Of a DNA stretch of 64,000 nt, positions 44,250 to 55,029 are shown one piece after another (positions within the stretch are counted from its first letter, which is position 1; the number at the start of each line of letters is the position of its first letter). This DNA is from Azolla caroliniana (taxonomy: Eukaryota; Polypodiophyta). The DNA lies in contig JBHGNT010000014.1 in assembly GCA_043228905.1 (NCBI GenBank), forward strand, positions 5,952,001 to 6,016,000. The letters are read 5' to 3'. The position numbers were made by a program, and so were the translations under genes. The notes beneath the pieces are model-generated. The model saw nothing but the letters and a program-made list of their open reading frames with translations. It was not told the DNA's origin and did no database searches.

Positions 44250-47200
44250 ATGACAAGGACGACACCCACAAAGAAGAAAATGGTCACCGAAAATGTCATC
44301 ACACCATGCAAGGAAAGAAAAAGGACCCCCATCAAAGAAAGTAAGATGACGCCGACCAGAGGGAGGTCGAATTTTTCAGCAACTAAGGGCAAAAAGGTTC
44401 ACACAAAGATCCTTCGAGGTACAAAATTGGGATGGGGTTATTTCCTTCGTGCACGACCTGACACTTATGAAGACCTAGACATGTGGATGATGAAAACTTG
44501 GGGCCCATCACAACCTGAGACACGGAGAGGTTTCCAACTCACTCAATTGAAGAAGGATTATATCACTGAACTAAAGTCACGATATGAACAAGTTTATGAT
44601 ACGAAACATATCCTAAACAAAGAGGTAGGATTTGTCTTTGCACGTGCATTTTCATGTGAACTCCATGGTGGCATTGAAGTTGATTGGGAAGATTTTGCTC
44701 ATCATCGATCATCACATTATAGAGGGTCCTCAAGTACCAACACTACCATGAAGTCTGAGGGTACCTCTCATATTGAAATCCCATCTTAGACATCTATGTT
44801 GACTCAACGAATTGCAAAACAGAAAGCCACACTGATAGAAAAACATGAAGAGCGATTGTTGCTTTGTATAGCTTCCATGCAAACAAAAAGGCAAGCACTG
44901 CTGGCCGATTTGGAAGAAGTTTCATCTGGTGAGATGGTAGCAGAGAAACAATTCACATCTATGTCGAATACATAGGAATGGATTGCATCAACACTCCAAA
45001 ATTCAGAAAGTGATGTGTTAAAAGAGGAGTTGAAGAAAGAGCTCACAACTATGGGTACTCATTTGGAAGCATAGAAGAAAGATCTAGAGACATGGCGGTC
45101 TTCTTGTAATGAAATTGATGAGCAATTATCAGCCTTAAAGCTGCATTGAGAGAATCTAACATGTTTAATGAAGGGTCTAAAAGTAAAAGGTTTAGATACT
45201 CTATGTTCAGACATAGTTGAGCACCCCACTTGCATGGAAAGTACAATTAGAAACATTACTATATCACGGTAATGGTTTATATTTCTCCTTTTTGACCTTC
45301 TATGGTATAAACTATCATTGGTGCTAATATAGTGTATGTTGTGTCTCGTTATTGAAGGTGTTTATTCAGTGGCCTTGGATTCAAGCTTGAGTCTATGGAT
45401 GCTATCATTACACCATGCTTACACACATATCATTTGTTATGTGCTAAGTACCATTTCGAGAAAGAAAATATATGTTTGGGCTGTAAAAGTATAGTTGGAG
45501 CTGAATGGTACCTAGCTTGGGGTTTGAAAGTACACTCCTATGGTATGAGATTAAGCATTATGCAATTTTTATACTATGATTTTATAATTTTACTTTTTTT
45601 TCTGTTCTTACAGTTGGATCCAGGATGATCAGTTGATTTAATGCAGATTATTTAGTACTAAAGGTCTTAAATGTTTAGTTGTATAACTTGTATTAATACT
45701 AACATTGTTTATTCCATTGTACTTTTTTTGTCCACTTGACTTAGGCTTTGCATGATCGAACAAATAGGCATGTTGGTCTTGGCTGTTTAGTACTAACATT
45801 GTTCATTACCATCAGAAATATGCATGTCCAGGTGGTTCAATACTATTCCTTTAAGATCCTAAGATGTTGATTAAGTACTAATAGTACTTATTTCATTGTA
45901 TTCCTTCGTGATCAATTGCTTCAGTATTGATTATTTAGTACAGAGGGTCTTAAATGTTTTGTTGTATAACTCGTATTACTACTAACATTGGTTAATTGCA
46001 TTGTACTTTTTGAGTCCACTTGACTTAGGCTTTGCATAACCGAACAAGTAGGCATGAAGGTTTTGGCTTTTTAGTACTAACATTGTTCATTACCAGATGA
46101 AATATGCATGTCCAGGTGGCTTAGTACTAATCCTTTAAGTTCCTAGGATGTTGATTAAGTACTAACATTACTTAATACATTGTATTCCTTCATGATCAAT
46201 TGATTCAGTATTGATTATTTGGTATGGAGGGTCCTAAATGTTTAGTTGTATAACTTGTATTAGTACTAACATTGCTTATTGCATTGTACTTTTTGTGTCC
46301 ACTTGAATTAGGCTTTGCATGACCGAACAAATAGACATGAATGTGTTGGCTTTTTAGTACTAACATTTTTCATTACCAGATGAAATATGCATGTCCAGGT
46401 GGATCAATACTATATTTGTAATTTTGGACTCATGTTATAATATGTACTCTTATAATATGTATGCGTATAATATGTATGCGTATAATATGAATGTTGTAGT
46501 TTCTAGCAACACCACACCAAGGAAGGTAATTGACAAACCAGGCCCCACGATACTACGTACAAAGTCTGCTGCAAATTCCAAAGTGCATGGCCGTTCCTTA
46601 GTGGTACCTAATGAAGTTTATGATGAAGATGAATGTATGAGAAAGGCCATTGGAACAATTGAAGATGTGAGGCTTGAAACCAAATCTCCTAGCTCGGCAC
46701 TCCCTAACTGTGTGAATGGTAATGCTAATTGTGTTTGCCTTTCTAATTTCTGAAATGTTGGTATACTACTAATTTATTATGTTTCTATCAAAGAGCCTAC
46801 GAAGAAGCGTAATGTTGCAAGGAAATTGTACAGAAAGCAAAAGAAATGCAAAGTTGATTGTTGTGGTGGGTATACAAATTCTCACAAACTTGTGGTTGTT
46901 GTCATCTTGATGAGCTAGACTAATACTACATACTTTTGTTTTTAGACAAGGAAGAAAAGAGTAATGAAAATGGAGATACAGATTCAAAGCCACAATATGA
47001 AGAAGAATTTCTCTCACTTCTAGGTACATGTTGGGAGCCCTCTCATATAATTGTTATTTTGACCATATTACTTCACGTGACAATAATGTACAAGTGTATT
47101 AATACATAGAGAGTGTTGTGAAATATTGGCATGATGAAGAGCCCCAACTTGAAACTGGGACCATCCCAAGCAACAATGACGATGTAATAGTAGGTAAACA

Positions 47201-48050
47201 TTTGTCCCTTAACCTTAAACATTTGGCTAGGTGCCTTCACTTTTTCAGAATGTGAATTCATATTGTTCTTGCATCATTGTCATTTAGGAGTAGAAGAGCA
47301 TGTAGATTCACAAATACCATCAGATGATTCAGGCAGTTTATGGAGCAATCTTGATTATTCGGGCTCAGCTGCTACCACACATGAGGAATGTGAGATCACC
47401 CAAAAAGAGGAGCTGGAGTGGACAAAGCATGAGGCGACAAGCAACTTTGCAATGGATTCTGTAGAGAATGTGAAATTGACCCAATGAGAGGATCATGGTT
47501 GTACAAAGAATGAGGTGTGAGTCCAAAACACCACAAGCAGCCTTAACCTAGGGCAAGGTTGTATCATTAAGGAGACCCTTGAAACTACCCAAGAAGAAGG
47601 AGAGTGTGGTACTACGAATGAGGTGTCTGTCCAAAATACTGCAAGTAGCTTGCACTTGGAGCAAGTGTCTAACTTGATCAACGGGGAGTTTGCAATGAAG
47701 ACGAGGAACATGTTTGTACTCCTAATAATGTGGTAGTGGTGTCTACCCAAGATGAGGAACATGTTTATACTCCTAATAATGTGGTAGTGGAGCCGGGAAA
47801 ATTGAAGAATGACACGTTCAATGACCTCTAGAAGATTTCTGGTAAGACTATCGACCACATATTCTTGGAAGTGTGTGCATCTCAGGTAGTTGCAATAGAG
47901 CACATTGTTTCCTCAAGCTTGGCTTCACCCTCCGATGATGAATTGCCACTAAGTATTTTACTACCTCGTGGTTTTAAGATGAAGAAGGGTGTGAAATCTG
48001 AGAAGAATGAAACAAAAAATAGGCGCATTACAAGATCCAGAAAAAACTAA
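44250..48050 (+). pseudogene. Coiled-coil / RING-like zinc-finger gene inside the transposon
   Basis: Predicted exons: 44250-45268, 45358-45529, about 46507-46718, 46794-46869, 46946-47023, 47110-47193 and 47288-48050, with GT-AG borders. Exon 1 has a basic start (Lys/Thr/Pro-rich), a segment with GWGYFLRARPDTYEDLDMWM, then a Glu/Lys-rich coiled coil. The exon 1-2 join gives CLFSGLGF..., leading to PCLHTYHLLCAKYHF and ICLGC, the Cys/His spacing of the second half of a RING finger. The last exon is acidic with repeats of TTSSL-like text and ends in a basic RRITRSRKN tail that could be a nuclear signal. Exon 1 has stops at 44787, about 44972, 45073 and 45147, all one C-to-T change from Gln or Arg codons; exon 7 also has stops. 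Its role is unknown; an accessory or DNA-binding partner of the transposase, or a captured host gene, are both possible. Confidence 0.5.
45640..46420 (+). repeat. 284-bp tandem repeat in an intron of the plus-strand gene
   Basis: The anchor CATGTCCAGGTGG occurs at 45823, 46107 and 46390, a period of 284/283 bp and about 2.7 copies. Every unit holds several TTAGTACTAA-type words, TTAGTTGTATAACTTGTATTA and GTCCACTTGACTTAGGC. Confidence 0.85.
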
Positions 48051-48852
48051 AACCAAAGTTTATTGTATTTTGATCGTTGTATGTAATTGATTACCGAATG
48101 TAAAGTTATTGATTACCTATTTCTTGACACTAATGGGATTTACTTATCCAGGATGTGAATTGGATACAAAGTTATTGATAGGAATGCTAAGTCATTGATT
48201 ACCCTCATCTTGACACAGTTTTAATTTACTTGTTATGCACACATGTGATGGTGAGAATGTAAAGGCATGAGTGGAATGATCACTCCTATCTTAGATATGT
48301 CTAGGTTAGTAAACACTTAACATAGTTTAAGTACTAACTTGATATGCATTGTAGCTAATTTACTACTGTCTCGTGCTATTGTATTTGGCTGGTTGTCTGT
48401 AATTGATAGGAATGTTAAAGTTATTGATTACCCTCATCGTGACATTGTTCTGGTTTACTTGTTATGCACACATGTGACAGTGAGAAGATGAGTGATGAGT
48501 GGAATGAACACTCTATCTTACATATGTCTAGGTTACATAACTCTTAACATAGATTTAGTACTAACTTGATATGCATTCTACTAACTTTTATACATATGAA
48601 CTCCTAAAGATTTATAGGCACACATATGAACTCCTAACTTTCATACTAACGTAGGGTCAAATACTAGCCAATGAGATTTTTTACCAAGCACTAGACACTT
48701 CATGTAAAAGAAACATACATCTCTAAACCAAAGAGGGATATTGTTAGAAAACCCAAGATAAATATGAAAACCGAAGATGATATATTTCCTTTCACTTGTA
48801 AGTCAGAGTTTGAATACATGCAAAAGTTACATTAGACACAACACTTACCATT
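48051..48852. repeat. Spacer between convergent genes, with a ~230-bp tandem duplication
   Basis: ATTGATTACCCTCATC, then TTACTTGTTATGCACACATG and ATGTCTAGGTTA, occur in the same order at about 48194-48360 and 48424-48590. The units carry AAGTACTAACTTGATATGC or a variant. The two genes would end (polyadenylate) into this region from opposite sides. Confidence 0.7.
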
Positions 48853-49834
48853 CTAAGCATTAAAGAGGGAGACCTCCCCCAATATGTGTTCGTGTACCCC
48901 TTTGGGGACTTTGTAGACAGTGTTGTATCCCTTAACCTTGTGCTTTGCTTGAGTCATTTTGAACTTGATTGCAATAATGGCATCAACATAGATAATTGCG
49001 GTGGGTGCATCTTTTAACAATGCATATGTGTTCTTGCATTGTGGCAACTTTGCATAGTAGTTGCCATACACGACAGACTCACCAACATTGAACATGTTGC
49101 CCCAGCCATCCCTCACGACTTCTTCTAATATTGTATTTCCTTACTTGCACACCACAATGTAGTAGTCTTGAAAATCTTCATTCTGAGGAGATTTGAGCAC
49201 TACAAAATGATCTCCAACTTCCATTAATATTGCCAAGTCCTCACACCGGTTGTCGTATACAATATTGTTTGAATGTTCGTTTTCTTGGATATTCACACTA
49301 TATTCTATCTCTAGCTTCTGTAGCTTCCATGGCTAACAATTGATAGATTGGTACATTCATCCCAAGCTTCATCTAAACACATGGAACAAAAGCACGATAA
49401 ACTACGGAATAACAATTGTGTTGTGTCCTTGCGATTAAACTCTAAAACACAATGGGTATTGCGCATCCCTTTCATGGTTTTACAACTGTATGATTTACTC
49501 CTATCCACCTCATTAGCACGAACCTCAATAAACAATCTATTCTTACCATCATTTGACATCTTCCATGTGAGCCACTCCACAACATCATGTGCATTTTGTA
49601 GCTTAGCACCTTTATTATCCAACTACTCCGATGTAAGAGCACACTTGATCACAAACCCCGCGCCATCGTGCTCTCCCTTTCCATGTCCAGACCAGAAGTA
49701 GTTCCATTGCACCCTAATGTTTGTCAATGAGAAGTACCTGGGTGTTTTGCATGACAGTTAGCCAACATACATAATTAATTGCATGACTTAAACCATAATT
49801 ATTACTTATGCATGAGTGAACAATGCTAATATTT

Positions 49835-51330
49835 GAATCAGTACAAATGAACAAGAGAGGATAGTACTAAGTTATTGATTAGTACTAATGCACGAGAGAG
49901 GATAATACTAAGTTGGAGATTAGTACTAATAGACGAGAGAGGGAAGTGCTACATTATTAAGTAGTACTAATGCACGAGAAAGGATAGTATTAAGTAGGAA
50001 ATTAGTATTAACAGACAAAAACGGGGAGTGGTAAGTTACTAATAAGTACTAATGCATGAGAGAGAACAACCATAAGTTATAAGTTGGTCGTAATGAACAA
50101 AGTTGGAGAATACTAAGTTATTAATTAGTACTAGTGCATGACAGAGGACAGTCCTAAGTTATAAGTTGGTCTTAATGAACAAAGTTGGACAATACTAAGT
50201 TATAAATTAGTATTAATGCATGATAGAGGACAGTCCTAAGTTATAAGTTGGTCTTAATGAACAAAGTTGGATAGTACTAAGTTAATAATTAGTACTAATG
50301 AACATGGTTGGATAGTACTGTTGAGCGGCAAGCTCAACCGGAGCCGGATCGGCTGAATAAGCCGGAGCCGGTAAGCGAGACGGATCGGGCGAAACGGATC
50401 GGTATGACGGTGAGCAACCGAACCGGCAAGCAGTGGAGGCCGGGTGCAATCCGTAACCGGCAGTCCAATCGGAAGCCTAGAATAGGATAGACTACTAGGT
50501 ATCTATAGTCTCGTAGTAAGTGTCAGATGCTCGTGTGAGCATTGAAGTACATGGTACTTCTGTCAGTCCCAAGAGGACTTGTATAAATAGTACTACTTAA
50601 CACAGTGTGGATATGCAGAGTCTTGATATAATTTTGAAATTGCGTTCTGCTCTCTCTGTCTCTCTCTCTCTCTATGTGTGTGTTGTTCTCTGTCTTTACG
50701 CTTCTGCAAACACTTACGTTTACAAGTACTAAGTTAATAATTAGTATTAATGAGAGAGAACAATCCTAAGTTATAAATTAGTACTAACGAACAAAGTTCA
50801 ATACAACTAAGTTATGAATTAGTACAAACATTACTAAGAGGGGGCAATGTAAGTATTAATTAGTGCTCGTGCTTGCCAGATGGCAGCCCAAAGTTATAAA
50901 TTAGTACTAATGAATGAAAGAGGATAGTATTAACTTATTCATTAGTACTAATGCACAAGAGAGGGCAATGTTGAGATATAAATTAGTACTTGTGCCAATG
51001 AAGGAATACAATCCTAAGTTATAAATTAGTACTTGTGCAAGTGGGATCTGAGTACTTAGTTGTAAACCATTGTTAGTACTTGTGCATGTGCACCTTTTGG
51101 GGACAATACTATGTTGTAAATTACGGATAAATTACAAGGCCTCAACTTTAATTAGTACTTGTACACGTAGGATGATAGTACTAACCTGTAAGTTAAGTTT
51201 ACTTAACATGGTTATAACCACAATCAATACTAGTGAATCTAGGACGACAGTACTAACTTGTAAGTTAAGTTTACTTAACATGGTTATTACCATAATTAGT
51301 ACTAGTGAATCTAGGAGGAGAGAACTAAAT
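49835..51330. repeat. TTAGTACTAA-rich repeat array in the transposase intron
   Basis: The word AGTACTAA or its one-base variants recurs every 20-40 bases, often as the perfect palindrome TTAGTACTAA, in loosely repeated units of about 55-60 bp (AGTACTAATGCACGAGAGAGGA). From 51130 to 51310 a unit with GTAAGTTAAGTTTACTTAACATGG is repeated twice. The array is split by the solo LTR at 50319-50724. Confidence 0.8.
50319..50724 (+). repeat. Solo LTR of copia family W
   Basis: 406 bp, starting TGTTGAGCGGCAAGCTC and ending CTTACGTTTACA, flanked by the 5-bp duplication AGTAC (50314-50318 and 50725-50729). It shares the TATA block TTGTATAAATAG and the CT-rich end with W, but lacks some CT repeats. The insertion landed inside an AGTACTAA repeat. 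Confidence 0.92.
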
Positions 51331-53139
51331 GGCCAATTAGTTCAGATTCACATTCCAAGACAGTATTGGTGCATGTAGATGGAGATTTACTAATTCAGTA
51401 TTTTATACAAACATTTATAAGTACTATGGAGTATTACCAAAATAGACTTCCATTTATAAGTACCAAACATATGGATTATTTCCTCACCTTGCAATGAAGT
51501 AGAAGGACCGGGCCGCCTTAAATTGTGAGGCAACACCATCAGACCAAACCCAATACCGATTAAAGTTAACACCCAAGGACAATAAATCTGCATGGTGAAG
51601 CTTAAAACAATGTTGAACAAATAACGTATCATGCTTTTTATCATTTGAAATGTAGAATATTGATTTCTTCTGTAACTCACCGTCTTTTCTTTAGTAGCAA
51701 ATATGTACAAGTATTGTACATTGGTCATTGTACCAATGCATTGATTGAACCTCATTTTGAACTTTAAACGTATAGTTCTCTGCAAAGTCAATAACATATA
51801 CTATAATATCTAGTGGTAAGTTATTTATACATTCCTTGAACTGTGAATTTTGCCAATAACTCCTAAAGTTATGTGGAATGAACTCCTCGAGTTGGTTCTT
51901 AAACTCTGAGACAAGGGTAGCAGCACATGTCTCCTTATATACTTCCTTTATACACTTACTAACAAGACCCTTACCTATATTTTCTATCACATACTCTAAA
52001 TATTTCCATTTCACAATATGACAGTTATCTACATCAAGTTCTTGTCTACAAAATGGTGGTCGTGGGCAAACTTTACATGTTCTTAGAAGACATGTACGAT
52101 TATGTCACTCAAATGATGGTTGTTTTTCACAAACAAAAGACCTCCATAACTTAGAAACCGATGCATAAGTCATGTTTCATGCATTACATCTATTATCACT
52201 CCCATTTGGTCTACATAACTCACAAGTGCAAACACACCCATCCCCGTGTATACCCTTAGAATTAGTATGCATAGTGTTCAGGCCAATCCTTAACATGTCC
52301 ATTTTAATGTGGTACACACAACAACATGTGTTCCTCTCTTTTAACTTTCTAACAAAAAACGTTTTCAAACGTTGGAACTTGCGAAATCCAAGATTGATGT
52401 TAATATGTTGGTCTTTGCAATTCATGAACAATTCTGCCTACATCACTCAATAAATAACAAACGTTAATAGAATCCTTTAGTAAAAAAAATATTTAGAAAC
52501 AAATAGATAAAAACAAAAGAATTACCTCAGTTATCTCCAAGAAGTGTCTTGGGTGAATCTGGTACCTACCCCGACTTATACATTGTCTACATACATCTTT
52601 TTTATTCGGTGAGACACGAGTGTTTTTTGTCCAAAAGGAATCCACTTTCTCAATAATCTCATAAGACAAGGCATTACATCGTCGTCTTCGGCCTTACCCC
52701 AACCACTTAAATTGATTTGACTGTATATTTGTCTGATGCTTCTTCAAGTTTCTTCTTTGAATACCAAGGGCTAAGGCAACTTTAGTATTATTATTATTAT
52801 TTTTCTTGTGCCATTTACAACCATGTGAAGGGTTGCTCTCTTTTCACCAAGCTTATCTATGCTCTCTACCCCTTTCACTAAGTGTAGCGATGATTTCATA
52901 GACTCTACAATCTCCTCTGAAACACATTGGTCCCTAAACTTAATATTCTCAATGCACTCATTCAAAAGTTGATGGTGTAACACTCTACAGATAATATCCT
53001 TGCGATCTTCCCTGGTAAATCTCTCAATTACTTCTAGTAAATAACGAACTATGTGAAGAACCACCCGTCTCTTGCTCCTCTCAGACATAGAATTGTTATA
53101 TGCCAACTCTACCATTGCCACTCTCATGTATTCTAGCAC

Positions 53140-54079
53140 CTAATTTCTTGTTATTTCAGTACCTAATTAATCAAAATAAATTCTTAATACATCGTAGAAT
53201 AAACGTACTTAATACGTCAATGCAAACCACATCAACCCGTTTTCGAATAAACATGTACGATAATACCACACACATATATTCCTTTAACAAAACAATACAA
53301 TACTAAGGCTAATATAAAAGTCAAGTTTTATGTGTTATCCACATGTGCCTAACATCATTGGCAGAAGATTATCATTTTATTAAGATCGGGAAATAGTACA
53401 AATAACAATATGCTCAACGTAATATGGTAACAATGAACAAGTAGATGGAAATGATAACGACAATAATAATCATGATGATGATGAAGACATAATCTTTTCA
53501 GCATAAATAAATCTTAAAGTTTCCATTTGAAAGGATAAACAATAAATATTAAAGCTTAAAAAATAGTTCTGAAATAACCAACGCTTAAAAAACAGTTCTG
53601 AAAAACAATTTTGAAGACATACCGAGGGAACGAGACGACATACCGAGGGAAGGAGAAGACATACCGACGAAAGGCGAAGATGGCTCAGATGTGTGACACA
53701 AAGAACGCTTGATCATTTTCAACTAGGTTTGATTCGTAGATAAGGAATGGCTTGATCAGATGTCTTGGGGACATTCGCGTGGTGTGAATACCTGAGATGT
53801 AGAGAACGACAAATAGTGAATCTGAGATGGGCTCGGTTGGAAGGAGGAAGGGGATGCACCAAAATGGTGAGAAGCGCCAAATTCAATTAATGTGGCATGC
53901 TAGATTAAAAGTGAGGGGGAAATAGCCCCCAAATCAGTCCTAACTCCTGAATACGCAACAATTGCCTCCTCCCATTAAATGCAACGTGTACTACCCCCAC
54001 CCGACTCCCTAAAAAGATTATAAAAATTTTCTATTTTTTAAAAGCTTTTTAATAATTACTTAGTACTAATAGTAGTAAA
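53140..54079. other. Upstream and subterminal region of the transposase gene
   Basis: No gene. The 5' regulatory region of the minus-strand gene should lie here. Two short repeats of ACATACCGAGGGAANGAGA occur near 53619-53655. AGTACTAATAGTAGT near 54062 adjoins the right inverted repeat. Confidence 0.45.
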
Positions 54080-54132
54080 AGTACTCGTGTTTTTCTTGGC
54101 CAAAAACATTACTTTTTTGGTACACTGTAGCA
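54080..54132 (-). repeat. Right terminal inverted repeat
   Basis: Read inward from 54132: TGCTACAGTGTACCAAAA, then GTTTTTGGCCAAG and GAGTACT, in the same order as the left end at 40723. Confidence 0.65.
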
Positions 54133-54142
54133 TGCTTCGACC

Positions 54143-54498
54143 CTATCTATTTCTACCTTAGCCACTTCATCGTCAACAAACTCCTCAGAAACTTTCACAT
54201 TCTCCCTTATATAATCTTCTATTAATATATTTTCCATGCATCTGAAATGTTCCCAATGACTATCATCTTTCTCAATATCATCATGTCGCATTGCATCAAC
54301 ATAAGACATGTCATTACTACTATCTCCAATACATTGTTTTCTTTTACCATCCCCTCTTGGGCTCGATACTGACTCAACCATGCATGCATCCTTTGAAGAT
54401 TTTGGAGACTCATCCATATTCATGAAAACACTACCATCCATATGACAAGAAATAGGAGACAACACACTTACAAATAATTGTGTTGGAGAAGGAATCAA
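54143..54498 (-). pseudogene. DUF4283-like protein, copy 3 (N-terminal part)
   Basis: Minus strand from 54498: MIPSPTQLFVSVLSPIS, RGDGKRKQCIGDSSNDM, then in the same frame IRENVKVSEEFVDDEVAKVEID. This copy lacks the frameshift of copy 1, so it shows the original reading frame. It is cut at 54142, ten bases outside the transposon end, where copies 1 and 2 continue with NKEFLGSFANFC. About 95 bp here duplicate what is also present at the other side of the transposon (34738-34763 plus 40637-40716). Confidence 0.55.
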
Positions 54499-54708
54499 AT
54501 CAAGCGATCATGAGATGCATGCAACTGAATGGAAATTTTACTCGTAATGTTCTACCAAGATTACCAAATGATACGTGTTGATACTCTTTAGAAATATCTC
54601 TCTGCAAGCTATGAAACGAGCAAAAGAACAAAGGAAATGGATACAGTAGCAAGAAGATACATCAAAAATAGTGTTTGTCCTTCTCTAACATCTCCCAACT
54701 TTGCGTTT

Positions 54709-54756
<48 letters not shown>

Positions 54757-54758
54757 AC
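54499..54758. repeat. Shared flank and CT/CA microsatellite (LINE-free equivalent of 27263-32124)
   Basis: It is the same sequence as 27263-27477, then (CT)n 54709-54731 and (CA)n 54732-54758, then CGTAACCCCCTTGGGAGGGG as at 32125. No LINE is present. Confidence 0.75.
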
Positions 54759-55029
54759 GTAACCCCCTTGGGAGGGGGGTGGTGCCATTCTTGGCTTCAC
54801 TCTTCACCCAACAACACCACCCATGTCCTGGTCTTGGCCTTCTTCTTTCGGTGGGCTCTATCCTCCTTGGCTCTTCCACGTCTGCCGCCTCCTCCGTCCC
54901 TTCCAGACATTTGGACTTGTTTAGTTGTTTCGGCTTCTTCTTCAACTCTCCTCTTGACTTCATCAAGCTTTTTCTCTAACTCGTTACCTTTGTTCTCCTC
55001 TCTAACTATCCCACATGTTCCAGTTATCC

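Larger units (their letters stand above)
48853..53139 (-). pseudogene. DDE-type transposase-like gene (DFAENY / WSDG / HGKGEHDGAG family)
   Basis: Minus strand, predicted exons 53139-52526, 52437-51488 and 49737-48853, GT-AG introns; the second intron holds the AGTACTAA repeats and a solo LTR. Exon 1: helical start, then SPNKKDVCRQCISRGRY. Exon 2: RNTCCCVYHIKMDMLRIGLN, a Cys-rich cluster (CVCTCELCRPNG; CLLRTCKVCPRPPFC), IVYVIDFAENYTFKVQNEVQS, YISNDKKHDTLFVQHCF and YWVWSDGVASQFKAA. Exon 3: WNYFWSGHGKGEHDGAG, then a C-terminal domain (VGDHFVVLKSP, TYALLKDAPTAIIYV). Conserved acidic residues in DFAEN, WSDG and GEHDG suit a DDE/DDD nuclease. I recall proteins with these motifs in many eukaryotes, mostly unannotated. 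At least six stops are present, most one C-to-T (or G-to-A) change from sense. Confidence 0.6.
40723..54132. mobile_element. 13.4-kb terminal-inverted-repeat DNA transposon, CACTA-like ends
   Basis: The left end is CACTACGGTGTACCAAC, then TTTTGGCCAAAA and TAGTACT. The right end, read inward, is CTACAGTGTACCAAAA, then TTTTTGGCCAAG and GAGTACT. The ordered matches over about 40-50 bp define imperfect inverted repeats. Inside are two convergent spliced genes (44250-48050 plus, 48853-53139 minus), arrays rich in TTAGTACTAA, and a later solo LTR (50319-50724). The composition is AT-rich, unlike the GC-rich copia elements. The outer two bases at the right end are TG-for-CA relative to the left, and no 3-bp target duplication is evident. 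Both genes are decayed, so it is a fossil copy. Confidence 0.65.

Noticed and set aside
49835-51330. CRISPR array
   Set aside because: The repeats are short, variable and irregularly spaced, the genome is eukaryotic, and no cas genes are present.
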